A program made the translations under genes and the position numbers. A stretch of DNA of 64,000 bases from an uncultured Anaerolineales bacterium (GTDB lineage Bacteria > Chloroflexota > Anaerolineae > Anaerolineales > Villigracilaceae), in NCBI GenBank assembly GCA_937928015.1, contig CALFXA010000022.1:1-64000 (forward strand). The letters run 5' to 3'. This document shows positions 27,783 through 34,019 of the stretch, one piece after another. The notes below the pieces were generated by a model, which saw nothing but the letters and a program-made list of their open reading frames with translations, ran no database searches and was not told the DNA's origin. Position 1 is the stretch's first letter. Every line of letters starts with the position of its first letter.

Positions 27783-28193
27783 TCAAACGATTTCCTTGGT
27801 CACTTCGTTCGCGCAGCGGACGAAATCCAGCACGGTCGGCACGTTGCGCATCATGTACCCCATGCTGCCCGAGACCTTGAGCTTGCTGGTCATCATGGCG
27901 GTCATGGGATTCATCTTTCCGAGCAGGACAGCGGTGATGTCATTGTAGCGGGCGCGCAGGGTGAAGACCGGGTTGGGATATTTGGCAGGGTCGGAGGCAT
28001 ACTCGGCGGCGCGGCAGGTGCCACGCCACAGGTCCAGATAGAAGGTTAATTGCTCCTTGAGATTCCCCTCGGGCTCGATGAAAAAAAACAGATCGCCCTC
28101 CCAATTTTTGGCGATCTCGCGGTAGCGTTCATCCGAATTTAACTTGTCTTTCAAGCCTGTCAGCCATTCAGGGCTGGGAAATACAGCGGTCAT
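27783..28193 (-). CDS. SCP2 sterol-transfer-like protein
   Basis: The 136-residue protein resembles the SCP2 lipid-binding fold (KNWEGDLFFFIEPEGNLKEQLTFYLDLWRG and the late MNPMTAMMTSKLKVSGSMGYMM), which has a hydrophobic tunnel for fatty acyl chains. ATG at 28193 follows GGAGG by six bases; an ATG four codons upstream overlaps that site. It is transcribed with the aldehyde oxidoreductase gene, so it may present a long-chain aldehyde or acid to that enzyme (inference). A second SCP2-type protein ends the beta-oxidation operon at 42606. Confidence 0.8.
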   Translation of the reverse strand: MTAVFPSPEWLTGLKDKLNSDERYREIAKNWEGDLFFFIEPEGNLKEQLTFYLDLWRGTCRAAEYASDPAKYPNPVFTLRARYNDITAVLLGKMNPMTAMMTSKLKVSGSMGYMMRNVPTVLDFVRCANEVTKEIV

Positions 28194-28324
28194 ACAAACC
28201 TCCATGAATGAGTATGATTGATTGTACCATTTCGATCAAGCGGCTCGCATGGCCGCAATCGCATTACGAAGTTCGCGCAATCTTAACGAATCTGGCTGCG
28301 GTTGAATCTTAAGGAATGAAAATC

Positions 28325-28352
28325 TTGACAAATGTACAAAATGGTCTATGCT
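28325..28352 (+). promoter_or_regulatory. Sigma-70-type promoter of ABC transporter operon
   Basis: TTGACA at 28325-28330 and TATGCT at 28347-28352 are separated by 16 bases. Transcription would start near 28359, giving a leader of about 120 bases before the ATG at 28479. Confidence 0.65.
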
Positions 28353-28361
28353 TATGCAGAA

Positions 28362-28386
28362 TTGGTTCAAGCATAGAAAGAACCAA
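28362..28386 (+). promoter_or_regulatory. Inverted repeat in transporter leader, possible operator
   Basis: TTGGTTC at 28362-28368 and GAACCAA at 28380-28386 form a perfect 7-bp inverted repeat with an 11-base spacer, starting just after the expected transcription start. The centre-to-centre distance is about 1.7 helical turns; it could bind a dimeric repressor or form a leader hairpin. No regulator gene is adjacent. Confidence 0.4.
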
Positions 28387-28478
28387 ACGCCGAAAGGAGA
28401 GAATTGCCACTCGCCAAAGGACATCTGTTTCAACAGGCAATTGTTAAATCTCTCGAATCAACTTCTCTGGAGGAGAAC

Positions 28479-29426
28479 ATGAAAAAACTGTTTACACTGA
28501 TCAGCCTGGTCGTGGTGCTGTCACTCGCCCTGACCGCCTGCGGATCACAAAGCAAGACTCCCGAGTTCAACTCGTTGGAGGATTTGTCTGGGTATGCGCT
28601 GTGCGCAGGCACCGCCACCACCTATGACTACTGGCTTAACAATGACATGGCTGGTCTCGGCCTGCCCGAGTCGTCCATCTATTCAAAAGTCCCCGCCAAC
28701 GTAAAGGTCGTCACCCTGGACACCGACCAGGAATGCGCCCAGGCTTTGGTGGCAGGACGCCAGGATTTCGTGGGCTACGTCACTTCCGAGACGGTCGTGG
28801 ATGCGAACATCGCAGCGGGCATGTCCGTCAAGAAATTGGGCAAACCCGTCTACTCCGAGGATCTGGCGGCCGCGTTCGACAAGTCCTCCACGCTCGACAC
28901 CGCCTCCCTGCGTGCGGCAGTGGATATGACCTTCGCTAAAATGCACTCCGATGGCTCGCTGTCGGCGCTTTCGAACCAGTGGTTCAAAAGCGACCTGACG
29001 CAATCTCCCAGCGGAACCGCATTCACGCCCTCTGAAGCTGCCCCCGTGGATGGCGACCTGCTTTCGACCATCAAGCAGCGCGGCTACCTCCTGGTTTCCA
29101 CCGACCCGAACTACGAGCCGCAGTCCTTCCTCAACACCGAAGGCAAGCGCCCGTCCGATAGCAAATGTCCCGCCGATGCCCTGACCACCGCCGAAATGCA
29201 GGGCTTCGATGTGGATGTCGCCAAGGCCGTTGGTGAGGCGATTGGTGTGGAAACTTGCTTCGCGACGCCCTCCTGGGATACCATCACTGCGGGCAACTGG
29301 GCGAACAAATGGGACATCAGCATTGGTTCCATGACCGTCACCACCGAACGCCAGAAGATTCTGGACTTCAGCATCCCGTACTACTTCACGCCTGCCGTTA
29401 TCGCGGTGAAAGTTGCGAATCCCTAA
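28479..29426 (+). CDS. Amino-acid ABC transporter solute-binding lipoprotein, apparently circularly permuted
   Basis: A lipoprotein signal peptide (lipobox LALTAC) and operon position show that this is the extracellular binding protein of the downstream permease and ATPase. The family SBP_bac_3 normally starts with lobe 1 and then goes through lobe 2. Here the order is reversed. Residues about 30-185 correspond to lobe 2 plus the closing helix (SLEDLSGYALCAGTATTYDYWL, then AAVDMTFAKMHSDGSLSALSNQWF). After a Ser/Thr/Pro-rich linker, residues about 205-315 correspond to the normal N-terminus (IKQRGYLLVSTDPNYEPQSF, GFDVDVAKAVGEAIG, ISIGSMTVTTERQKILDFS, PYYFTPAVIAV). Both halves look complete. 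GGAGGA lies seven bases before the ATG. The ligand is unknown; arginine or a methylarginine would fit the operon. Confidence 0.88.
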   Translation: MKKLFTLISLVVVLSLALTACGSQSKTPEFNSLEDLSGYALCAGTATTYDYWLNNDMAGLGLPESSIYSKVPANVKVVTLDTDQECAQALVAGRQDFVGYVTSETVVDANIAAGMSVKKLGKPVYSEDLAAAFDKSSTLDTASLRAAVDMTFAKMHSDGSLSALSNQWFKSDLTQSPSGTAFTPSEAAPVDGDLLSTIKQRGYLLVSTDPNYEPQSFLNTEGKRPSDSKCPADALTTAEMQGFDVDVAKAVGEAIGVETCFATPSWDTITAGNWANKWDISIGSMTVTTERQKILDFSIPYYFTPAVIAVKVANP

Positions 29427-29444
29427 TCGGGAAATTTAACAGAA

Positions 29445-29482
29445 GGAAAGCGGTAATCCTTACCGCTTTCCTTTATTTTTTT
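29445..29482 (+). terminator. Intra-operon terminator/attenuator after binding-protein gene
   Basis: A 12-bp perfect stem (29445-29456 with 29460-29471) is followed by a long T-rich run. It lies between the binding-protein and permease genes, an arrangement that lets the binding protein be made in excess. Confidence 0.85.
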
Positions 29483-29501
29483 CATGGATACGGAGGCAAA
29501 G

Positions 29502-30344
29502 ATGGCATCCATTGCCGACCAGGGAGCGCCTACATCACAAGCGGAACTACTCTACCAGGCGCAACTGCGCAAGGTTCGCATCTTTCGTATGCACGTGGGA
29601 ATCACATGGGTGGCTCTGCTGCTGATCATTGTCTTCTTTTTCAGCGGGCAGAATTTCCTCGGTATCAAAACCATTTCGTTGGATACCGACTTCATTTCCA
29701 GGAACCTGTCCTTCATTGCTGGCGGCCTGGGGGAAACGATCCGCATTTCGATCCTGTCCATTCTGCTCGCCATTCTTCTTGCCCTGCTGGCCGCGCTCGG
29801 ACGTCTCTCCACCTTCCCGCCCTTTTATGCTCTGAGCACTTTTTACGTCTCGCTCATCCGCGGCACACCTCTGTATTTGCAGATTTTTTTCTTTTTCCTT
29901 GCATTGCCCCAGATCATTCCCGCCTGGGCCGCCGTGCCAGGTCTCTGGGCGGGCGTGCTGGCGCTCGGCTTGAATTACGGCGCGTACATGAGTGAGACTT
30001 TCCGTGCGGGCATCGCCTCGGTCAGCAAGGGACAGCGCGAGGCCGCCATCGCCCTCGGCATGAATCCAGGCCAGACCATGCGCCGCATCGTCATCCCGCA
30101 GGCCCTGCGCTTCGCCATCCCCCCGATGGGGAACGACTTCATCTCCATGACCAAGGACTCGGCCCTGGTTTCAGCCACGGGTTTCGTCCATGAGTTGATG
30201 TGGCGCGCCACCAAGGTCGGGCGGGCGCAATTCAACAACCTGGAAGCACTCATCGTGGCCGCCGTGTTCTACTGGGGCCTGACCCTGATCCTGACTTATT
30301 TCCAGAATCGGCTCGAAGCCCGCATGTCGAAGGGAGACCGCTAA
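29502..30344 (+). CDS. Amino-acid ABC transporter permease (HisM family)
   Basis: The 280-residue membrane protein has an N-terminal anchor (about residues 32-50), the usual permease core and the EAA loop that contacts the ATPase ([23 protein letters not shown]). Only one permease gene is present, so the channel is probably a homodimer. I chose ATG 29502 because GGAGG lies five bases upstream, within the first codons of the longer frame; the alternative ATG 29484 directly abuts the T tract of the upstream terminator and has no ribosome-binding site. It is two bases from the ATPase gene. Confidence 0.92.
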   Translation: MASIADQGAPTSQAELLYQAQLRKVRIFRMHVGITWVALLLIIVFFFSGQNFLGIKTISLDTDFISRNLSFIAGGLGETIRISILSILLAILLALLAALGRLSTFPPFYALSTFYVSLIRGTPLYLQIFFFFLALPQIIPAWAAVPGLWAGVLALGLNYGAYMSETFRAGIASVSKGQREAAIALGMNPGQTMRRIVIPQALRFAIPPMGNDFISMTKDSALVSATGFVHELMWRATKVGRAQFNNLEALIVAAVFYWGLTLILTYFQNRLEARMSKGDR

Positions 30345-30345
30345 C

Positions 30346-31107
30346 ATGGCCCCCATCGTCAAAGTCTCCAATCTCGACAAATATTTCGGCCGCCTGCATG
30401 TGCTGAAGAATGTCTCGCTCGAAGTCCAGCCGCGTGAAGTGGTCTGCATCATCGGGCGCAGCGGCTCGGGCAAGAGCACCTTCCTGCGTTGCATCAACTT
30501 CCTCGAAGAACCTTCGCACGGCACCATCGAAGTGGACGGCCTGGTGGTGGCGGGCGGCGAAAAGGGCAAGGAACACCGCCAGTTGATCCACGATCTGCGT
30601 CTGCGCACGGGCATGGTCTTCCAGGATTTCAACCTTTTCCCGCACATGAGCGTGCTCGAAAATGTTATCGAGGGACCCGTCATCGTCAAGAAGATGGATC
30701 GCGCCAAGGCCATCGAACTGGCCGAGAAGAATCTCAACAACGTGGACATGCTCTGGAAGAAGGACGAGTATCCCAACCGCCTCTCGGGTGGACAGAAGCA
30801 GCGCGTGGCCATCGCCCGCGCCCTGACCATGGAGCCGCGTGTGATGCTCTTCGATGAACCCACTTCGGCCCTCGACCCCGAGTTGATCGGCGAGGTGCTC
30901 AACGTGATGAAGAAGGTCGCCCAGGAAGGCATGACCATGCTGATTGTCACACACGAGATGGGCTTCGCCAAAGAGGTCGCCGACCGCGTGATGGTCATGG
31001 CCGAAGGCGAGATCATCGAGCAGGCCACCCCCGAGGAACTGTTCGAGAATCCCAAAGACCCGCGCACCCGCGCCCTGATCGACCGCTATCGCTCGGGAAG
31101 CAACTGA
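30346..31107 (+). CDS. Amino-acid ABC transporter ATP-binding protein (GlnQ/HisP type)
   Basis: The protein powers uptake by ATP hydrolysis on the inner membrane face. Walker A (GRSGSGKST), the signature LSGGQKQR, Walker B ([14 protein letters not shown]) and the switch histidine (VTHEMGF) are all intact. Length (253) is typical of polar amino-acid transporters. Its stop codon overlaps the start of the dimethylargininase gene (TGATG), so the transporter and the enzyme are translationally coupled. Confidence 0.95.
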   Translation: MAPIVKVSNLDKYFGRLHVLKNVSLEVQPREVVCIIGRSGSGKSTFLRCINFLEEPSHGTIEVDGLVVAGGEKGKEHRQLIHDLRLRTGMVFQDFNLFPHMSVLENVIEGPVIVKKMDRAKAIELAEKNLNNVDMLWKKDEYPNRLSGGQKQRVAIARALTMEPRVMLFDEPTSALDPELIGEVLNVMKKVAQEGMTMLIVTHEMGFAKEVADRVMVMAEGEIIEQATPEELFENPKDPRTRALIDRYRSGSN

Positions 31108-31868
31108 TGCCTCTTGCCATCGTCCGCCAGGTCAGCGCGCGCTTCGCCGAATGTGAGTTGACCCACATCCAGCGTGAACCCATCGACGTGGGCAAGGCCC
31201 GCGCCCAACATGCGGATTACGTTCGGGCGTTGAAGAGCCTGGGATGTCATGTGGTGGAATTACCCGCCGAAGACGATCTGCCTGATTCAGTCTTCGTCGA
31301 GGATGCGGCCTTCATCCTGCCCGAAGTAGCCGTCATCACCCGCCCTGGAGCCGACTCCCGCAAGCCTGAGACCGCTTCCGTCGCTGACGCCCTGCGTCCG
31401 CACCGCGACCTGCTCTTCGTGCGCGAACCCGCCACCCTCGACGGCGGCGACGTGCTCGTGCTGGACAAAGCCATCTACGTCGGCCTGTCCTCGCGCAGCA
31501 ATGCCGAGGCGGTTCGACAACTGCAATCCATGCTGGCTCGATATGGCTACAAGGTCCACGGTGTGCGGATCGGGGACTTCCTGCACCTCAAGAGCGCCGT
31601 CACCCGCCTGGACGAAAACACCCTGCTGGTCAACCCTGCCTGGGTGGACCCCGCTCTCTTCGGCGGGTTCCAGATCGTTGAGGTGGCTCCGTCCGAGCCG
31701 ACGGCGGCCAACATCCTGGTCGTGGGCGGGACGGGCATCTATCCCGATGCCTTCCCCGAAACTCAGGCGCGCATCCAGGCGCACGGGACGCGCCTCCTTA
31801 CCCTGGATGTCTCCGAGATCGCCAAGGCCGAAGGTGCTGTCACATGCTGTAGTTTGATATTGGCATGA
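31107..31868 (+). CDS. Dimethylargininase (DDAH)-family amidinotransferase fold enzyme
   Basis: DDAH hydrolyses methylated arginine to citrulline and a methylamine. The 253-residue protein has the family motifs SVFVEDAAFI, TLDGGDVL, GLSSRSNAEAV, the catalytic histidine in LHLKSAVT and the nucleophilic cysteine in GAVTCCSLI at the C-terminus. The overlap with the transporter ATPase gene links the enzyme to the imported compound, so the transporter may take up arginine derivatives or peptides that release them. Closely related arginine deiminases or other guanidine-modifying enzymes are alternatives. A dispersed repeat begins four bases after the stop. Confidence 0.85.
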   Translation: MPLAIVRQVSARFAECELTHIQREPIDVGKARAQHADYVRALKSLGCHVVELPAEDDLPDSVFVEDAAFILPEVAVITRPGADSRKPETASVADALRPHRDLLFVREPATLDGGDVLVLDKAIYVGLSSRSNAEAVRQLQSMLARYGYKVHGVRIGDFLHLKSAVTRLDENTLLVNPAWVDPALFGGFQIVEVAPSEPTAANILVVGGTGIYPDAFPETQARIQAHGTRLLTLDVSEIAKAEGAVTCCSLILA

Positions 31869-31872
31869 CTTT

Positions 31873-31929
31873 CGTGCTGAGCGGAGGTGCTTCTGAGTGG
31901 TAACGAAGAAGGACCGCAGCCGAAGCACG
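31873..31929. repeat. CTGAGC/GTCGAAG-family hairpin repeat
   Basis: The element starts CGTGCTGAGCGG and ends CCGAAGCACG. Its outer arms (CGTGC and GCACG) are complementary even though they differ from those at 41083 (CGCCC and GGGCG), so the pairing is kept while the bases change. Confidence 0.65.
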
Positions 31930-31953
31930 ACATGGTAATAGAACTTGGAATCA

Positions 31954-31982
31954 AAAAATCCCCGTTCTCACGGGGATTTTTC
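31954..31982. terminator. Bidirectional terminator for dimethylargininase operon and tRNA-Leu
   Basis: A 12-bp perfect stem, AAAAATCCCCGT with its complement at 31970-31981, closes a TCTC loop with A and T tracts on both sides. Confidence 0.85.
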
Positions 31983-32007
31983 TACTGCTGAGGATGCAGT
32001 CAACCTG

Positions 32008-32089
32008 TGCGCTGGAGAGGACTTGAACCTCCACGGCTTGCGCCACATGGCCCTCAACCATGCCTGTCTGCCAATTCCAGCACCAGCGC
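32008..32089 (-). tRNA. tRNA-Leu (anticodon GAG)
   Basis: Read on the minus strand, the sequence folds as a class II tRNA of 82 bases with acceptor arms GCGCTGG and CCAGCGC, a D-loop TGGCAGACAGGC, an anticodon loop containing TTGAGGG, a variable arm and the T arm GGTTCAAGTCC. The anticodon GAG reads the leucine codon CUC. The terminal CCA is not encoded. A terminator lies 26 bases downstream and a consensus promoter 12 bases upstream. Confidence 0.93.
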
Positions 32090-32100
32090 AGGCAGGCCGT

Positions 32101-32128
32101 ATTATAATCGGGATGCTTTTCTTGTCAA
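32101..32128 (-). promoter_or_regulatory. Consensus promoter of tRNA-Leu, overlapping a plus-strand TATAAT
   Basis: On the minus strand TTGACA (32128-32123) and TATAAT (32106-32101) are separated by 16 bases, placing the start a few bases before the tRNA. The same ATTATAAT also gives TATAAT on the plus strand at 32103-32108, in front of plsX. Confidence 0.8.
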
Positions 32129-32180
32129 GCAAATTTCATAGTGACGACGTTGGTCGTCACTATCCGCATAAGGAGCAATC

Positions 32181-33197
32181 ATGACTCGAATTGTTGTAGA
32201 CGCCATGGGCAGCGACGAATTCCCCGTGCCCGATGTGCAAGGCGCAGTGATGGCCGCCCGCGAGTACGGCGTGGAGATCATCCTGGTCGGCGACGAGGCC
32301 AAGGTCAAGCCCGCGCTCGAAGCCGCCAACCCTGGGAATTTGCCGATCCGCATCGTACACGCCCCCGAGATGCTGACCATGAACGACAAGGGCGAGGACC
32401 TGGCCTTCAAGGCCCGCCACAAGGACGCGCAGAACTCGATGGCCGTCGGCATCGACCTGGTCAAGAAGGGCGAGGCAGATGCCTTCGTCACAGCGGGCAA
32501 CACGGGCGCGGCCATGGTCACGGCCCTCTTCCGCCTGGGACGCATCCGCGGCGTGGAGCGCCCCGCGCTGGCTCCCGTCTTCCCGACCGCCACGGGCTCG
32601 TGCGTGGTGCTCGACATCGGCGCCAACCCCGACTGCGAAGCCATCCATCTTTATCAGTTCGGCATCATGGGCAGCATCTACGCTGAAAAAGTGCGCAGCG
32701 TGAAGAATCCCAAGGTGGGCCTGGTCTCGAACGGCGAAGAGGAAGGCAAGGGCAATCACCTCGTCAAGGAAGCCACGCCGCTCTTCAAAGGCTCGAAACT
32801 GAACTACTTCGGCAACGTCGAAGGCAAGGAAGTCATCGGCGGCAAAGTGGACGTGGCCGTCACCGATGGCTTCGTGGGCAACGTGATGCTCAAGACCTCC
32901 GAGGCGGTGGCCAAGCTGATCGTGGATAAGATCAAGTCGGCCATCAAGAACGGCGGACCGCTGGCGCTGATCGGCGGCGCGCTGGTCAAGCCCGCGCTGA
33001 ACCAGATCAAGAAACTGCTCGACCCAAGCGAGGAAGGCGCCGCCCCGCTGCTGGGCGTCAACGGACTGGTCTTCATCGGCCACGGCCGCTCGGATGCCTT
33101 CGCCATCAAGAATGCCGTACGCGTCGCAAAGAACGCCGTGGACGCCAACGTGCTCGACGCCATAAAATCTGCTATCGAAGAAAGCCTGAAGAAGTAG
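32181..33197 (+). CDS. plsX: Phosphate acyltransferase PlsX
   Basis: PlsX converts acyl-ACP to acyl-phosphate, the acyl donor for the first step of phospholipid synthesis by PlsY; it acts at the inner membrane face. The start MTRIVVDAMGSDEFP and the segments GNTGAAMVTALFRLGRIRGVERPAL and DIGANPDC are family hallmarks, and the length of 338 is normal. AAGGAG precedes the ATG by seven bases. The small membrane protein gene follows after eight bases. Confidence 0.96.
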   Translation: MTRIVVDAMGSDEFPVPDVQGAVMAAREYGVEIILVGDEAKVKPALEAANPGNLPIRIVHAPEMLTMNDKGEDLAFKARHKDAQNSMAVGIDLVKKGEADAFVTAGNTGAAMVTALFRLGRIRGVERPALAPVFPTATGSCVVLDIGANPDCEAIHLYQFGIMGSIYAEKVRSVKNPKVGLVSNGEEEGKGNHLVKEATPLFKGSKLNYFGNVEGKEVIGGKVDVAVTDGFVGNVMLKTSEAVAKLIVDKIKSAIKNGGPLALIGGALVKPALNQIKKLLDPSEEGAAPLLGVNGLVFIGHGRSDAFAIKNAVRVAKNAVDANVLDAIKSAIEESLKK

Positions 33198-33205
33198 ACC
33201 CTCCC

Positions 33206-33895
33206 ATGAAGATCATCAAAAACGATAAATTAATCGAACGCAATGGAAAGATCGGCAATTGGACCAGCATCGGCGGCCTGATCGTGCTGGGCCTCGGCAT
33301 GTATATCAGCTTTACAAGACAGGACCTGGTCAGCTATGCGTTTGTAGCCCTGCTGCTGGGCTTCATCCTGACCCAGGTCAGCATCTACATGGGCAACCGC
33401 TTCGGCCGTTCCCCCCGCCCCGATGAAACCCTGGATGCGGGCCTCAAAGGCCTGCCTGGCGATTTCACCGTCTATCACTACACCACCCCTACCTCTCATC
33501 TCATGGTGGGTCCCGCGGGAATCTGGGTGCTGCTGCCCTATCGTCTGGGCGGAACCATAACCTATGAGAAGAATCGCTGGAAACTCAAAGGCGGCGGATT
33601 CCTGCAAGGCTACATGCGGCTCTTCGGTCAGGAAGGCATCGGCCGCCCCGACGTCGAGGCTGACGCCGATATCAAGTCGCTGCAAAAGGAATTCGCCAAA
33701 CACATGGACGTGGAGCAGATCCCGCCCATCTCAGCCCTGCTGGTCTTCACCGAGGAGAGCGTGGAATTGGACACAGCCGACGCGCCCATCCCCGCCATGA
33801 AGATCAAACAGATCAAGGATTTCATGCGCCAGAAGGCCAAGGAAAAGCCGCTCAGCGCCGAACAGATCGAGAAGGTCAAAGCGATCCTGGGGTAG
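33206..33895 (+). CDS. Membrane protein with possible NERD-like domain
   Basis: The 229-residue protein has a short cytoplasmic start, two hydrophobic segments close together (about residues 20-60), and a soluble C-terminal domain. That domain contains FTVYHYTTPTSHLMVGPAGIWVLLPYRLGG, which recalls nuclease-related (NERD) domains, but I see no complete catalytic set, so activity is uncertain. It ends in a charged helix. It follows plsX closely and no good ribosome-binding site is seen, which suggests that expression depends on the upstream gene. Confidence 0.6.
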   Translation: MKIIKNDKLIERNGKIGNWTSIGGLIVLGLGMYISFTRQDLVSYAFVALLLGFILTQVSIYMGNRFGRSPRPDETLDAGLKGLPGDFTVYHYTTPTSHLMVGPAGIWVLLPYRLGGTITYEKNRWKLKGGGFLQGYMRLFGQEGIGRPDVEADADIKSLQKEFAKHMDVEQIPPISALLVFTEESVELDTADAPIPAMKIKQIKDFMRQKAKEKPLSAEQIEKVKAILG

Positions 33896-33910
33896 GCAAG
33901 ACGAAACGAC

Positions 33911-33991
33911 GAATCAGTGAATCAGCGAGTCAGGGTAATTTGAACCCGACTCGCTGATTTGTTTATCGCTGCATCGTTGAATCGCTGAATC
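33911..33991. other. Cluster of six GANTC sites upstream of dinG-like gene
   Basis: GANTC occurs at 33911, 33919, 33927, 33948, 33979 and 33987, with repeated spacing of 8 bases. The sites lie in a degenerate GAATC-rich repeat that also forms the terminator at 33920-33964. GANTC is the target of CcrM-type methylases such as the one predicted at 8721-9800. Confidence 0.6.
33920..33964 (+). terminator. Hairpin terminator after NERD-like gene
   Basis: AATCAGCGAGTC pairs with GACTCGCTGATT (33948-33959), with a further GGGT/ACCC pairing inside, and a short T-rich tail follows. Confidence 0.75.
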
Positions 33992-34019
33992 CTCCCTCGT
34001 ATGGTACACTTGTTCTACT

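Noticed and set aside
28479-29426. Binding-protein gene as a truncated pseudogene
   Set aside because: Both lobes are represented once, the signal peptide, promoter and ribosome-binding site are intact, and the frame is open; only the order is changed.
29484-29501. Earlier ATG for the ABC permease
   Set aside because: It abuts the T tract of a terminator and has no ribosome-binding site, whereas GGAGG lies correctly before ATG 29502.
33911-33991. CRISPR-like array
   Set aside because: The repeat units are only about 8-13 bases, without spacers of constant length, and no cas gene is in the window.
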